5,524 bases of DNA from positions 1-5,524 of the forward strand of contig JAUWYN010000051.1 of NCBI GenBank assembly GCA_030615805.1, in the 5' to 3' direction. Each line of letters starts with the position of its first letter. The stretch's first letter is position 1. The notes under the pieces were generated by a model. That model ran no database searches. It was given only the letters and a program-made list of their open reading frames with translations, and had not been told where the DNA came from. Both the position numbers and the translations under genes were made by a program. Positions 1-5,524 of this stretch are shown in pieces. The stretch comes from Hadesarchaea archaeon (GTDB lineage: Archaea > Hadarchaeota > Hadarchaeia > Hadarchaeales > Hadarchaeaceae).

Positions 1-3
1 AAC

Positions 4-1536
4 ATGAGAACCCTAAACTTGAAGGCGAAGCCGCTCGACATGGAAACCGGGCGGAACATCGTTGTGCTCCATGAACAGGATGCGGAGGAGCTCGGACACT
101 TCGTGGGCGATCGGGTGAAGCTGGTGGCGCCGAAAGCCACGTTGGTTGTGATTGCCAACACGACGGGGCGAATGGTGCAACGAGGCGAGATAGGCGCTTT
201 CATCGAGGTAACTGAAGCTCTGGGCATCAAGCCAGGTGATATCTTATCCGTCACACTTGTTTCCCGTCCACGATCGGTCGATTTCATCAAGAAGAAGATG
301 GCGGGGCAACAGCTATCGACCGAGGAAGTCTACGCGATAGTTGATGACATCGTCGCGAGGAACTTGAGTTCCACGGAGATGACGGCTTTTGTCGTTTCAG
401 AGTGCATTCGAGGGATGACCACCAGCGAGATCGTCGCATTGACACGGCGAATGGTCGACTCGGGCGACAAGCTCGAGCTAGGCATTAGCCCGGTGCTTGA
501 TGTTCACAGCATAGGGGGTGTTCCGGGCAACAAGTACTCCTTGGTCACAGTTCCAATCGTGGCAGCGGCCGGGTTAGCGGTGCCTAAGACGAGCAGCCGG
601 GCGATAACGAGCGCGGCCGGAACTGCTGACGTGATGGAGGTTCTCGCAAATGTGACCCTCGGCATGAATGAGATCAAGCGAATCGTGCAGAAGGTCGGCG
701 CCGTCTTGGCGTGGGGTGGTGCAGTTAAGTTAGCTCCAGCGGATGACATCATCATCGGCGTCGAACGTACGCTCGGAGTAGACCCACGCTGTCAATTGCT
801 CGCGAGCGTGATGTCAAAGAAGCTAGCGGTGGGTGCTGATCGTATTTTAATCGACATCCCGACCGGGCCCGGGGCAAAGGTTGAGGCCACGGATCAAGCC
901 CGGAGCTTTGCTCATGATTTTATGGAGCTTGGACGTAGGCTCGACGTGCAGGTCGAGGTAGCCATAACTTACGGTGGCCAGCCCGTGGGCTATGCGGTTG
1001 GCCCGGCTCTCGAAGCTAAGGAGGCGCTTGAGACCCTGCGCGGCAACGGGCCAGGGAGCTTGGTCGAGAAGGCGACGAGTTTGGCGGGCATAATGCTCGA
1101 GCTCGGTGGAGTCGCTAGCTTAGGGATGGGCAGGCAGATGGCGCAGGAAATACTGAATTCGGGCAAGGCCGACCAAAAGATGCGCGAGATCATCGAGGCG
1201 CAGGGAGGTAACCCAGACGTGAAGCCGGAGGAAATCCCAATCGGCGATAAAAAAGAGGTCATACTCGCGCTTCACGATGGATACGTGACGCACATCGATA
1301 ATGGGAGCATCAATAAAATAGCCCGCGCTACGGGTGCCCCTCGCGGCAAGGGGGCCGGATTGAGGGTCATGCTTAAGGAGGGGCGGAAAGTCAGTAAAGG
1401 TGAACCACTTCTCGAAATTTACGCGGAGCACGAAACGAAACTCGATGATGCGCTAGCCATCGCCGAACGCAGCCCGCCGATAACGATAGAGGGAATGTTG
1501 CTCGAGAAGATGACGCACCGTCCTCACATGGGGTGA
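4..1536 (+). CDS. deoA: AMP phosphorylase (archaeal nucleoside phosphorylase family)
   Basis: This enzyme splits AMP (and probably CMP or UMP) with phosphate into the free base and ribose-1,5-bisphosphate. In archaea that product is isomerised to ribulose-1,5-bisphosphate for type III RuBisCO, so it is a cytosolic nucleotide salvage enzyme. The 510-residue product matches the family's usual length of about 500. Residues 1-85 form the extra N-terminal domain that separates archaeal AMP phosphorylases from bacterial thymidine phosphorylases, followed by the alpha-helical and alpha/beta phosphorylase domains. Visible motifs are VHSIGGVPGNK (167-177), the signature KTSSRAITSAAGTAD (195-209), and Asp260, Ser268 and Lys292, which by my recollection of the family fall on the proton donor and nucleotide-binding positions. 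The active site looks intact. The start has only three bases upstream in the window, but MRTLNLKAKPLDMETGR is a typical family N-terminus. It is the first visible gene of a tight pair with the arginine decarboxylase. Thymidine phosphorylase is a less likely name because of the N-terminal domain. Confidence 0.95.
   Translation: MRTLNLKAKPLDMETGRNIVVLHEQDAEELGHFVGDRVKLVAPKATLVVIANTTGRMVQRGEIGAFIEVTEALGIKPGDILSVTLVSRPRSVDFIKKKMAGQQLSTEEVYAIVDDIVARNLSSTEMTAFVVSECIRGMTTSEIVALTRRMVDSGDKLELGISPVLDVHSIGGVPGNKYSLVTVPIVAAAGLAVPKTSSRAITSAAGTADVMEVLANVTLGMNEIKRIVQKVGAVLAWGGAVKLAPADDIIIGVERTLGVDPRCQLLASVMSKKLAVGADRILIDIPTGPGAKVEATDQARSFAHDFMELGRRLDVQVEVAITYGGQPVGYAVGPALEAKEALETLRGNGPGSLVEKATSLAGIMLELGGVASLGMGRQMAQEILNSGKADQKMREIIEAQGGNPDVKPEEIPIGDKKEVILALHDGYVTHIDNGSINKIARATGAPRGKGAGLRVMLKEGRKVSKGEPLLEIYAEHETKLDDALAIAERSPPITIEGMLLEKMTHRPHMG
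1532..1536 (+). promoter_or_regulatory. Ribosome binding site of the arginine decarboxylase, overlapping the upstream stop codon
   Basis: GGTGA lies four bases before the ATG at 1541 and matches the archaeal Shine-Dalgarno core GGAGGTGATC. Its TGA is also the stop codon of the AMP phosphorylase gene, so a terminating ribosome sits on the initiation signal of the next gene. This supports the ATG at 1541 and suggests translational coupling; the coupling itself is inferred. Confidence 0.65.
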
Positions 1537-1540
1537 AATC

Positions 1541-2002
1541 ATGTGGGATGTTCCAAAGGAGGCTGCTTTGGTTGCGGCCGATGCGGATGGTCCATTTGAG
1601 TTGGTGGCGTTTGACAATGCGCTCAGCAAGGCGGGCATCGCCGAGCTCAACCTAGTAACAGTTTCAAGCATTTGGCCGATAGGATGTAAAATTGTCAAGA
1701 TGCCGAAACTTGAGCCAGGCACTATCACCCCCATCATCATGGCGAAAATCTCCAGTTCGACTCCAGGTCAGAAGATCGCCGCTGCGGTCGGCATTGCGAT
1801 AAGCGAGGCCTCACACGGGATAGTTTCAGAATATCACGATATCGGCGTTACCCAGAAAACAGCTGGCATAACAGTCGAGACGATGGCAAGAAATATGATG
1901 GAGAGGCGGGGACTTGAGCCGACGAAAGTAACTTCCATTTCAGCTGGACACATCGTCGAGAACCATGGATCCGCGCTAGCAGTGGTCGTGTTCATCCGCT
2001 AG
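1541..2002 (+). CDS. pdaD: Pyruvoyl-dependent arginine decarboxylase proenzyme
   Basis: This enzyme converts arginine to agmatine plus CO2. Agmatine is the precursor of archaeal polyamines and of the agmatidine modification in tRNA-Ile2. The 153-residue proenzyme should cleave itself at VSSIWP, between Ser42 and Ser43, giving a 42-residue beta chain and an alpha chain whose first residue becomes the pyruvoyl cofactor. Glu97 in GIVSEYHD corresponds to the catalytic glutamate of the Methanocaldococcus jannaschii enzyme (Glu109 there, from memory). Other family blocks are FDNALSKAGIAELNLV (24-39), KIVKMPKLEPG (50-60) and GHIVENHGSALA (136-147). It is slightly shorter than the M. jannaschii protein (about 165 residues) because the N-terminus is trimmed. 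The second proline of the usual SSIxPP motif is Ile47 here, and GCK (48-50) recalls the SSIxPPGCKIV form of other family members. I chose the ATG at 1541 because of its GGTGA site and because family members carry a proline a few residues before the LVA strand. An in-frame TTG at 1568 also has a good GGAGG upstream. Confidence 0.92.
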   Translation: MWDVPKEAALVAADADGPFELVAFDNALSKAGIAELNLVTVSSIWPIGCKIVKMPKLEPGTITPIIMAKISSSTPGQKIAAAVGIAISEASHGIVSEYHDIGVTQKTAGITVETMARNMMERRGLEPTKVTSISAGHIVENHGSALAVVVFIR

Positions 2003-2005
2003 CGG
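1996..2005. repeat. 10-bp perfect palindrome at the convergent gene junction
   Basis: CCGCTAGCGG is its own reverse complement. It contains the decarboxylase TAG stop and the whole 3-nt gap before the thermosome stop codon on the other strand. It has no loop, so it would make a poor RNA hairpin. It could be a protein site or simply chance, and no T-rich tract follows it on either strand. Confidence 0.5.
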
Positions 2006-3646
2006 TTACTCCTCGCCCATCTCCCCTTCTCCGGGGGGTCCCGTCGGTGGCGAGGGTCCCGTTTTGGAGGAAGATATCACGTCGTCGATTCTGAGGATCA
2101 TTATCGCGGCTTCGCTCGCAGATTTTATCGCTTGGGTCTTTATGCGTAGAGGTTCGATGATCCCAATTTTTGCCATATCCGCGGTCTCGCCCTTATGAAC
2201 ATCAATCCCAAAGTTTTTGCCGTTCGGCTTCTCGTGCTTGGCGCGAAGGTCCATAAGCATATCTATGGTGTCTAGTCCAGCGTTTTCAGCCAGGGTTCGC
2301 GGGATCGTCTCGATAGCGCTCGCAAAGCTGTTGACAGCAAGCGCTTCACGTCCGCCAACGGTCTCCGCGTACTCCCTCAATCGCTTGGCGAGTTCGATCT
2401 CAGGTGCCCCCCCACCCACGACGATCTTACCATCCTCGATTATCGCAGAGACCACGCTAATCGCATCGTGCACGGAGCGCTCAACCTCATCGATCACGTG
2501 TTCGGTTCCGCCCCGCACAAGTATGCTTACCGCCTTGGGGTCCTTGCACTCCTCCACAAAGGTCATCTTGTCATCGCCTATCTTTCGCTCCTCGATTAAT
2601 CCAGCTTTGCCGAGGTCAGCGCTTGTTAGATCCTCGATGTTCGTGACGACTTTGCCTCCCGTGGCGCGGGCTAACTTCTCCATATCTGATTTTTTCGCCC
2701 GCCGGACCGTGTAAATGTTTGCCTTCGCGAGGTAGTGTTGGACGATGTCATCGACCCCCTTCTGGCATATGACGACATTTGCGCCGGTGGAGACGACCTG
2801 ATCCACCATCTTTTTGAGCATGCTTTCCTCTTCGTCCAAGAACGCACGAAGCTGCTCAGGCCTCGTGACCCTGATTTCAGCATCGGTCTCTGTCTTCTTT
2901 ATCTCGAGGGCGCAGTCGAGGAGGGCGATTTTGGCATTTTTCACCCGCTTTGGCATCTCTGGGTGAACGCGCTCCTTGTCGATGATTACACCCTGGATGA
3001 GCTGGGAATCGTCGGTGCTCTCGCCGGGTTTCTTCTCGATGCAGATGTAATCTATGTCAACGACGTATCCCCCATCCGTCTTGTCCGCTATTTGCTTCAC
3101 AGATTTTACGGCGAGGTCGGCGAGTTTCTCTCTCGCGCTCTCAGCTTTCTTCCCTGTCATCGCGGTCATCGCCGCCCGTTTGAGGAGTTCCTCTTCGTCG
3201 ATTGTCGCTTTATCGGCGAGCCCGTTCAATATCTCTTGGGCTTTCTCGGCTGCCATTCGATAGCCGGAGGCGATCACCGTGGGGTGGATTGCTTGATCGA
3301 GTAGGCGTTCCGCTTCGCGCAGGAGTTCGCCGGCGATTATCGCGGCAGTAGTCGTTCCATCTCCGACTTCATCGTCCTGCGTTTTCGCCACCTCGACTAT
3401 CATTTTAGCTGCCGGGTGTTCGACCTCCATCTCCTTAAGAATCGTAACACCGTCGTTCGTGATCACGACATCTCCCAAACTGTCGACTAACATCTTATCC
3501 ATACCGCGTGGCCCAAGGGTGGTGCGGACGGCCTCGCTGATAACACGGGCTGCGAGGATGTTCATACGCTGAGCATCGCGGCCAACTAACCTTTGTGTGC
3601 CTTCGGGAAGCACGAGTACAGGTCTACCTCCCATCGTTGCGCTCAT
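2006..3646 (-). CDS. ths: Thermosome subunit (group II chaperonin)
   Basis: This is the subunit of the double-ring ATP-driven archaeal chaperonin, related to eukaryotic CCT, which folds proteins in the cytosol without a GroES-like lid. The 546 residues match the family length. The equatorial domain carries TTLGPRGMDKMLVD (42-55), VVITNDGVTIL with Asp65 (60-70) and the nucleotide-binding GDGTTT with Asp96 (95-100). Residues of about 210-370 form the apical domain, with the built-in lid protrusion at about 243-275. SVHDAISVV (391-399) places Asp394 at the catalytic aspartate for ATP hydrolysis, and VVGGGAPEIELAKRL (409-423) is the second equatorial signature. All key residues are present. The tail GPSPPTGPPGEGEMGEE is short, acidic and proline-rich, and lacks the Gly-Gly-Met repeats of many homologues. 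The ATG at 3646 has a GAGGT site six bases upstream and a strong box A, and MSATMGGRPVLVLPEGTQR is the standard family start. Archaea usually have one to three paralogues; which one this is cannot be told from the window. Confidence 0.97.
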   Translation of the reverse strand: MSATMGGRPVLVLPEGTQRLVGRDAQRMNILAARVISEAVRTTLGPRGMDKMLVDSLGDVVITNDGVTILKEMEVEHPAAKMIVEVAKTQDDEVGDGTTTAAIIAGELLREAERLLDQAIHPTVIASGYRMAAEKAQEILNGLADKATIDEEELLKRAAMTAMTGKKAESAREKLADLAVKSVKQIADKTDGGYVVDIDYICIEKKPGESTDDSQLIQGVIIDKERVHPEMPKRVKNAKIALLDCALEIKKTETDAEIRVTRPEQLRAFLDEEESMLKKMVDQVVSTGANVVICQKGVDDIVQHYLAKANIYTVRRAKKSDMEKLARATGGKVVTNIEDLTSADLGKAGLIEERKIGDDKMTFVEECKDPKAVSILVRGGTEHVIDEVERSVHDAISVVSAIIEDGKIVVGGGAPEIELAKRLREYAETVGGREALAVNSFASAIETIPRTLAENAGLDTIDMLMDLRAKHEKPNGKNFGIDVHKGETADMAKIGIIEPLRIKTQAIKSASEAAIMILRIDDVISSSKTGPSPPTGPPGEGEMGEE

Positions 3647-3652
3647 TCAACT

Positions 3653-3657
3653 ACCTC
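3653..3657 (-). promoter_or_regulatory. Ribosome binding site of the thermosome gene
   Basis: Read on the minus strand, GAGGT lies six bases before the ATG at 3646 and matches the archaeal Shine-Dalgarno core. An ATG just upstream of it runs straight into TAG, so the 3646 start is favoured. Confidence 0.7.
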
Positions 3658-3680
3658 ATCGAACTTCTGAGATTGCTTCT

Positions 3681-3687
3681 TATTTAA
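3681..3687 (-). promoter_or_regulatory. Box A (TATA element) of the thermosome promoter
   Basis: On the minus strand the sequence reads GGTTAAGCTTAAATAAG, with TTAAATA matching the archaeal box A consensus. Counting about 26 bases from its centre puts the transcription start near 3658, giving a short leader of roughly 12 bases that still includes the GAGGT site. No other equally good box A lies upstream. The transcription start is inferred. Confidence 0.65.
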
Positions 3688-3693
3688 GCTTAA
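3684..3693. repeat. Palindrome TTAAGCTTAA overlapping the thermosome box A
   Basis: This is a perfect 10-bp palindrome. On the minus strand it covers the first bases of box A and the bases just upstream, where transcription factor B contacts DNA. A protein bound there could block or modulate promoter assembly. It could also be chance in an AT-rich stretch. Confidence 0.35.
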
Positions 3694-3710
3694 CCTCTCC
3701 AAATGGTCAA
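3690..3710. repeat. Imperfect inverted repeat between the two divergent promoters
   Basis: TTAACC at 3690-3695 and GGTCAA at 3705-3710 are inverted copies with one mismatch, separated by nine bases. The element sits just upstream of the thermosome box A and in the space shared with the secretion ATPase promoter. Its arm length and spacing resemble a site for a dimeric regulator, but a match this short may be accidental. Confidence 0.25.
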
Positions 3711-3730
3711 ATTAGTTAGTCTTTTATCGA

Positions 3731-3738
3731 TTTTAAAA
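3731..3738 (+). promoter_or_regulatory. Candidate box A of the secretion ATPase promoter
   Basis: TTTTAAAA is centred about 26 bases before the ATG at 3761, which would give a leaderless or nearly leaderless transcript. A second T/A-rich candidate, CTTTTATC at 3721-3728, would start transcription near 3750 and leave a leader of about 10 bases. Both place the start of transcription downstream of the alternative ATG at 3743. Confidence 0.4.
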
Positions 3739-3751
3739 CTTAATGTATAAT

Positions 3752-3755
3752 GGTG
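3752..3755 (+). promoter_or_regulatory. Weak ribosome binding site favouring the ATG at 3761
   Basis: GGTG lies five bases before the ATG at 3761 and matches part of the archaeal Shine-Dalgarno core. The in-frame ATG at 3743 has no comparable site in front of it, only A- and T-rich sequence. Confidence 0.4.
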
Positions 3756-3760
3756 TTGTC

Positions 3761-5464
3761 ATGCCAAAGAAGAAAAAGGCTACTCGGCGGAGCAAAAAAC
3801 TTAGAAAGCCCAAGAAGGCCCCGGTCTCGGGAGTTGGACCCTTGGTGAGTAAGGGAGAGGGATTCCTCTCGGAGCTTCTAGCGCAGCCACCACCAAAGGC
3901 GTTCGAAGTCGTTGCAAAAGAACCGGTGGTCGAGCCCGTGCTGCCGCCAGCGGTTGTCAAGGAGATAAAAGTTCCCGAAGCCGGAAAGGTGCTGGAGAGC
4001 TATGGCCAAGTTGAGATACTATCGGTGGAGGGTGAAGTTCTACCTTTTTACAAGCTGAAAATGCCCGAGCTGACGAGTCGGGAACAAAAACTCCTCGACG
4101 CGGCGAAGGAAATAGCTGTCGAGGAAATAAAAATCGATCCGGACAAGATCCCTGATCCAGCCGAACGTCAACGCGCTTTCATGCACGAGATTCTTAAAAT
4201 AATCGAGCGAGAGAGCAAAGGTACGGGTCTCTCGCCCGGGCGCCTAAAGCAGCTCGGCGAGGTGGCGGTGCGGGACATGCTGGGGTACGGCCCGCTCGAT
4301 CCCATGATAGCCGACGATAAGCTTGAGGACATCATGGTGACGGCCGTGGGTAAGCCCGTTTACGTCTATCATCGAAAGTATGGGATGTGCTCTACAAACG
4401 TGGTTTTTGAAAACGAGGATTCGATCAAGTACCTCATAGATAAGATGGCCCGCATTGTGGGTAGGCGAATAGACCAACAGACGCCCCTGCTCGATGCGCG
4501 GTTGCCCGATGGGAGTAGGGTAAATGCCACCATCCCACCGGTCTCCCTCGAAGGACCGACGATTTCGATACGGAAGTTCCGTAAGGACCCGCTCACAGTA
4601 ATCGATATCTTAAACTTTGGCACCTTTTCGATAGATGTCGCAGCTTTCCTGTGGTTGATCGTGGATGGTTTCGGCATCAAACCGGCAAACATTCTCTTCG
4701 CGGGAGGGACAGGCTGCGGAAAGACAACTACCCTCAACGCTGCTACCACTTTTGTTCCCGAGCGGGAGCGCATCATCTCAATCGAGGACACAGCCGAACT
4801 CCAGCTGCCGCACAAGCACTGGATTAGACTCGAGACTCGCCCCCCTAACGTTGAGGGACGGGGGGAGATTATCATGGACGACCTCGTCAAGAATACGCTC
4901 CGGATGAGGCCCGACCGGATGATTGTGGGGGAGGTCAGAGGTCCGGAGGCGCGGACAATGTTCACAGCCATGAATACGGGGCACGATGGCTGCATGGGCA
5001 CCGTGCACTCAAATAGTGCAGCCGAAACGATTACCCGCTTGACCGAGCTCCCGATGGCCGTGCCCGAGATAATGATCCCGGCGCTCGACGTGATCGTGAT
5101 GCAGCAGCGCATGTATCATCGTCAGAAGGGACAGATTCGAAGGGTCACCGAGGTCGCCGAGGTGACGGGTCTGGAGGGGGGTAAGCCGCAGCTCAGCCGT
5201 ATCTTCAAGTGGAACCCACGCACGGATGTTATCGAGCCGACTGGAGTGCCGAGCAAGATCAAGCGGACGATAGCCGAGTTCAGCGGGATAAGCGGCAATG
5301 ACATCGAGATCGAACTTGAGAAGCGCGCGGCGGTGCTTGAGTGGATGAAACGCCAAGGTATTCGAAACATCTTCGAGGTGGGCAGGATCATCCAAGAATA
5401 TTACCTCGATCCAGAGGGGACGCTGAAACGCGTGCGGGCCGAGAAGGGTGCGAAGCGTCGTTAG
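3761..5464 (+). CDS. Type II/IV secretion system ATPase (archaeal GspE/TadA family)
   Basis: This is a hexameric cytoplasmic ATPase that powers assembly of a pilus or secretion machine by working on a polytopic GspF/TadC-like membrane partner. The product is 567 residues from this start. A lysine- and arginine-rich tail (residues 2-20) is followed by a Pro/Val-rich linker (to about 75), the archaeal N-terminal helical domain (about 78-150), the RLKQLGEVAVRDMLGYGPLDPMIAD region (161-185), then the RecA-like core. The core shows Walker A GGTGCGKT (315-322), the Asp box SIEDTAEL (340-347), Walker B RMIVGEVRG (386-394) with catalytic Glu391, and the His box GTVHSNSA (413-420). The motor therefore looks complete. 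The Walker A has Cys where homologues usually have Ser. No tetra-cysteine zinc motif is present, unlike bacterial GspE. I prefer the ATG at 3761 to the in-frame ATG at 3743 because of the GGTG site, the promoter position and the MPKKK start shared with the next gene. The archaellum motor FlaI/ArlI is a close alternative, but no archaellum genes are visible. Confidence 0.9.
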   Translation: MPKKKKATRRSKKLRKPKKAPVSGVGPLVSKGEGFLSELLAQPPPKAFEVVAKEPVVEPVLPPAVVKEIKVPEAGKVLESYGQVEILSVEGEVLPFYKLKMPELTSREQKLLDAAKEIAVEEIKIDPDKIPDPAERQRAFMHEILKIIERESKGTGLSPGRLKQLGEVAVRDMLGYGPLDPMIADDKLEDIMVTAVGKPVYVYHRKYGMCSTNVVFENEDSIKYLIDKMARIVGRRIDQQTPLLDARLPDGSRVNATIPPVSLEGPTISIRKFRKDPLTVIDILNFGTFSIDVAAFLWLIVDGFGIKPANILFAGGTGCGKTTTLNAATTFVPERERIISIEDTAELQLPHKHWIRLETRPPNVEGRGEIIMDDLVKNTLRMRPDRMIVGEVRGPEARTMFTAMNTGHDGCMGTVHSNSAAETITRLTELPMAVPEIMIPALDVIVMQQRMYHRQKGQIRRVTEVAEVTGLEGGKPQLSRIFKWNPRTDVIEPTGVPSKIKRTIAEFSGISGNDIEIELEKRAAVLEWMKRQGIRNIFEVGRIIQEYYLDPEGTLKRVRAEKGAKRR

Positions 5465-5471
5465 TGGTTCC

Positions 5472-5524
5472 ATGCCGAAGAAAAAAGCTAGAAAGCCGGG
5501 TCTAGCAAAAAGATTTTTCTCCGC
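5472..5524 (+). CDS. Start of a downstream gene, truncated by the window edge; possibly the secretion membrane partner
   Basis: An open frame begins at the ATG at 5472, seven bases after the ATPase stop codon, and runs to the window end. The 17 visible residues are MPKKKARKPGLAKRFFS. Only a weak GTGGT precedes the start. A basic N-terminus directly after a GspE/TadA-family ATPase would fit a GspF/TadC-type membrane protein, which very often follows this gene in archaea. That identity rests on position alone, because no domain is visible. Its MPKKK opening repeats that of the ATPase upstream. Confidence 0.55.
   Translation, partial: MPKKKARKPGLAKRFFS

Noticed and set aside
1996..2070. A hairpin terminator for the decarboxylase or thermosome transcripts
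   Set aside because: The palindrome has no loop, and only a single run of four T bases (2062-2065) lies nearby on the plus strand, so no convincing terminator can be called.
2217..2714. A 165-codon open frame on the plus strand, rich in Ser
   Set aside because: It is also antisense to the thermosome. Its serine-rich, low-information composition is typical of a shadow frame.
2735..3304. A 189-codon open frame on the plus strand
   Set aside because: It lies wholly antisense to the conserved thermosome gene, has no recognisable domain, and is explained by the complementary codon pattern of that gene.
3711..3720. GTTAG sequence in the divergent promoter as half of an HSR1-type heat-shock site
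   Set aside because: The expected partner CTAAC five bases upstream is absent; that position reads GGTCA.
3743..3760. An upstream in-frame ATG for the secretion ATPase adding MYNGVV
   Set aside because: It has no ribosome binding site and lies upstream of the transcription starts predicted from both box A candidates. The ATG at 3761 has GGTG and gives the MPKKK start shared with the next gene.
4369..5112. A 247-codon open frame on the minus strand
   Set aside because: It covers the motor core of the secretion ATPase on the opposite strand, including all nucleotide-binding motifs. It shows no domain and has no promoter or ribosome binding site that I can see.
5009..5473. A 154-codon minus-strand open frame at the right end
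   Set aside because: It is antisense to the conserved C-terminal part of the ATPase and would start inside the start codon region of the downstream gene; its composition is that of a shadow frame.

Overview
The window reads as ordinary chromosomal DNA from an archaeon. The evidence is a group II chaperonin (thermosome), an archaeal-type AMP phosphorylase with its extra N-terminal domain, a pyruvoyl-dependent arginine decarboxylase, an archaeal GspE/TadA-family secretion ATPase, and archaeal-style AT-rich TATA elements in a moderately GC-rich background. Pyruvoyl-dependent arginine decarboxylase is typical of Euryarchaeota and some related lineages, whereas many Crenarchaeota use a decarboxylase derived from the AdoMet decarboxylase family. 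I therefore lean towards a euryarchaeal-like, probably uncultured organism, but the sequence alone does not fix the lineage.

Layout. (1) Bases 4-2002, plus strand: a two-gene unit of AMP phosphorylase followed after 4 nt by pyruvoyl-dependent arginine decarboxylase. The GGTGA of the second gene's ribosome binding site contains the first gene's stop codon. (2) Bases 2006-3646, minus strand: a complete thermosome subunit, convergent with the decarboxylase and separated from it by only 3 nt, with a 10-bp perfect palindrome on the junction. (3) Bases 3647-3760: the only real intergenic space, an AT-rich divergent promoter region. It holds a clear box A and Shine-Dalgarno for the thermosome, a weaker box A for the plus-strand gene, and candidate operator-like inverted repeats. 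(4) Bases 3761-5464, plus strand: a type II/IV secretion-system ATPase with a strongly basic N-terminal tail. It is followed after 7 nt by the start of another gene (5472 to the window edge) whose product also begins with MPKKK.

How the genes fit together. AMP phosphorylase feeds adenine nucleotides into ribose-1,5-bisphosphate, the entry to the archaeal type III RuBisCO salvage route. The decarboxylase makes agmatine, used for polyamines and for agmatidine in archaeal tRNA-Ile2. The thermosome is the general cytosolic folding machine. The ATPase and the truncated gene after it look like the start of an archaeal pilus or secretion operon. The three units have no obvious common theme beyond adjacency.

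The window is almost fully coding on well-known families. I found no CRISPR array, mobile element, RNA gene or convincing new system. The points worth a second look are regulatory and architectural: the coupled junction, the 3-nt convergent junction, the divergent promoter and the repeated lysine-rich N-termini.
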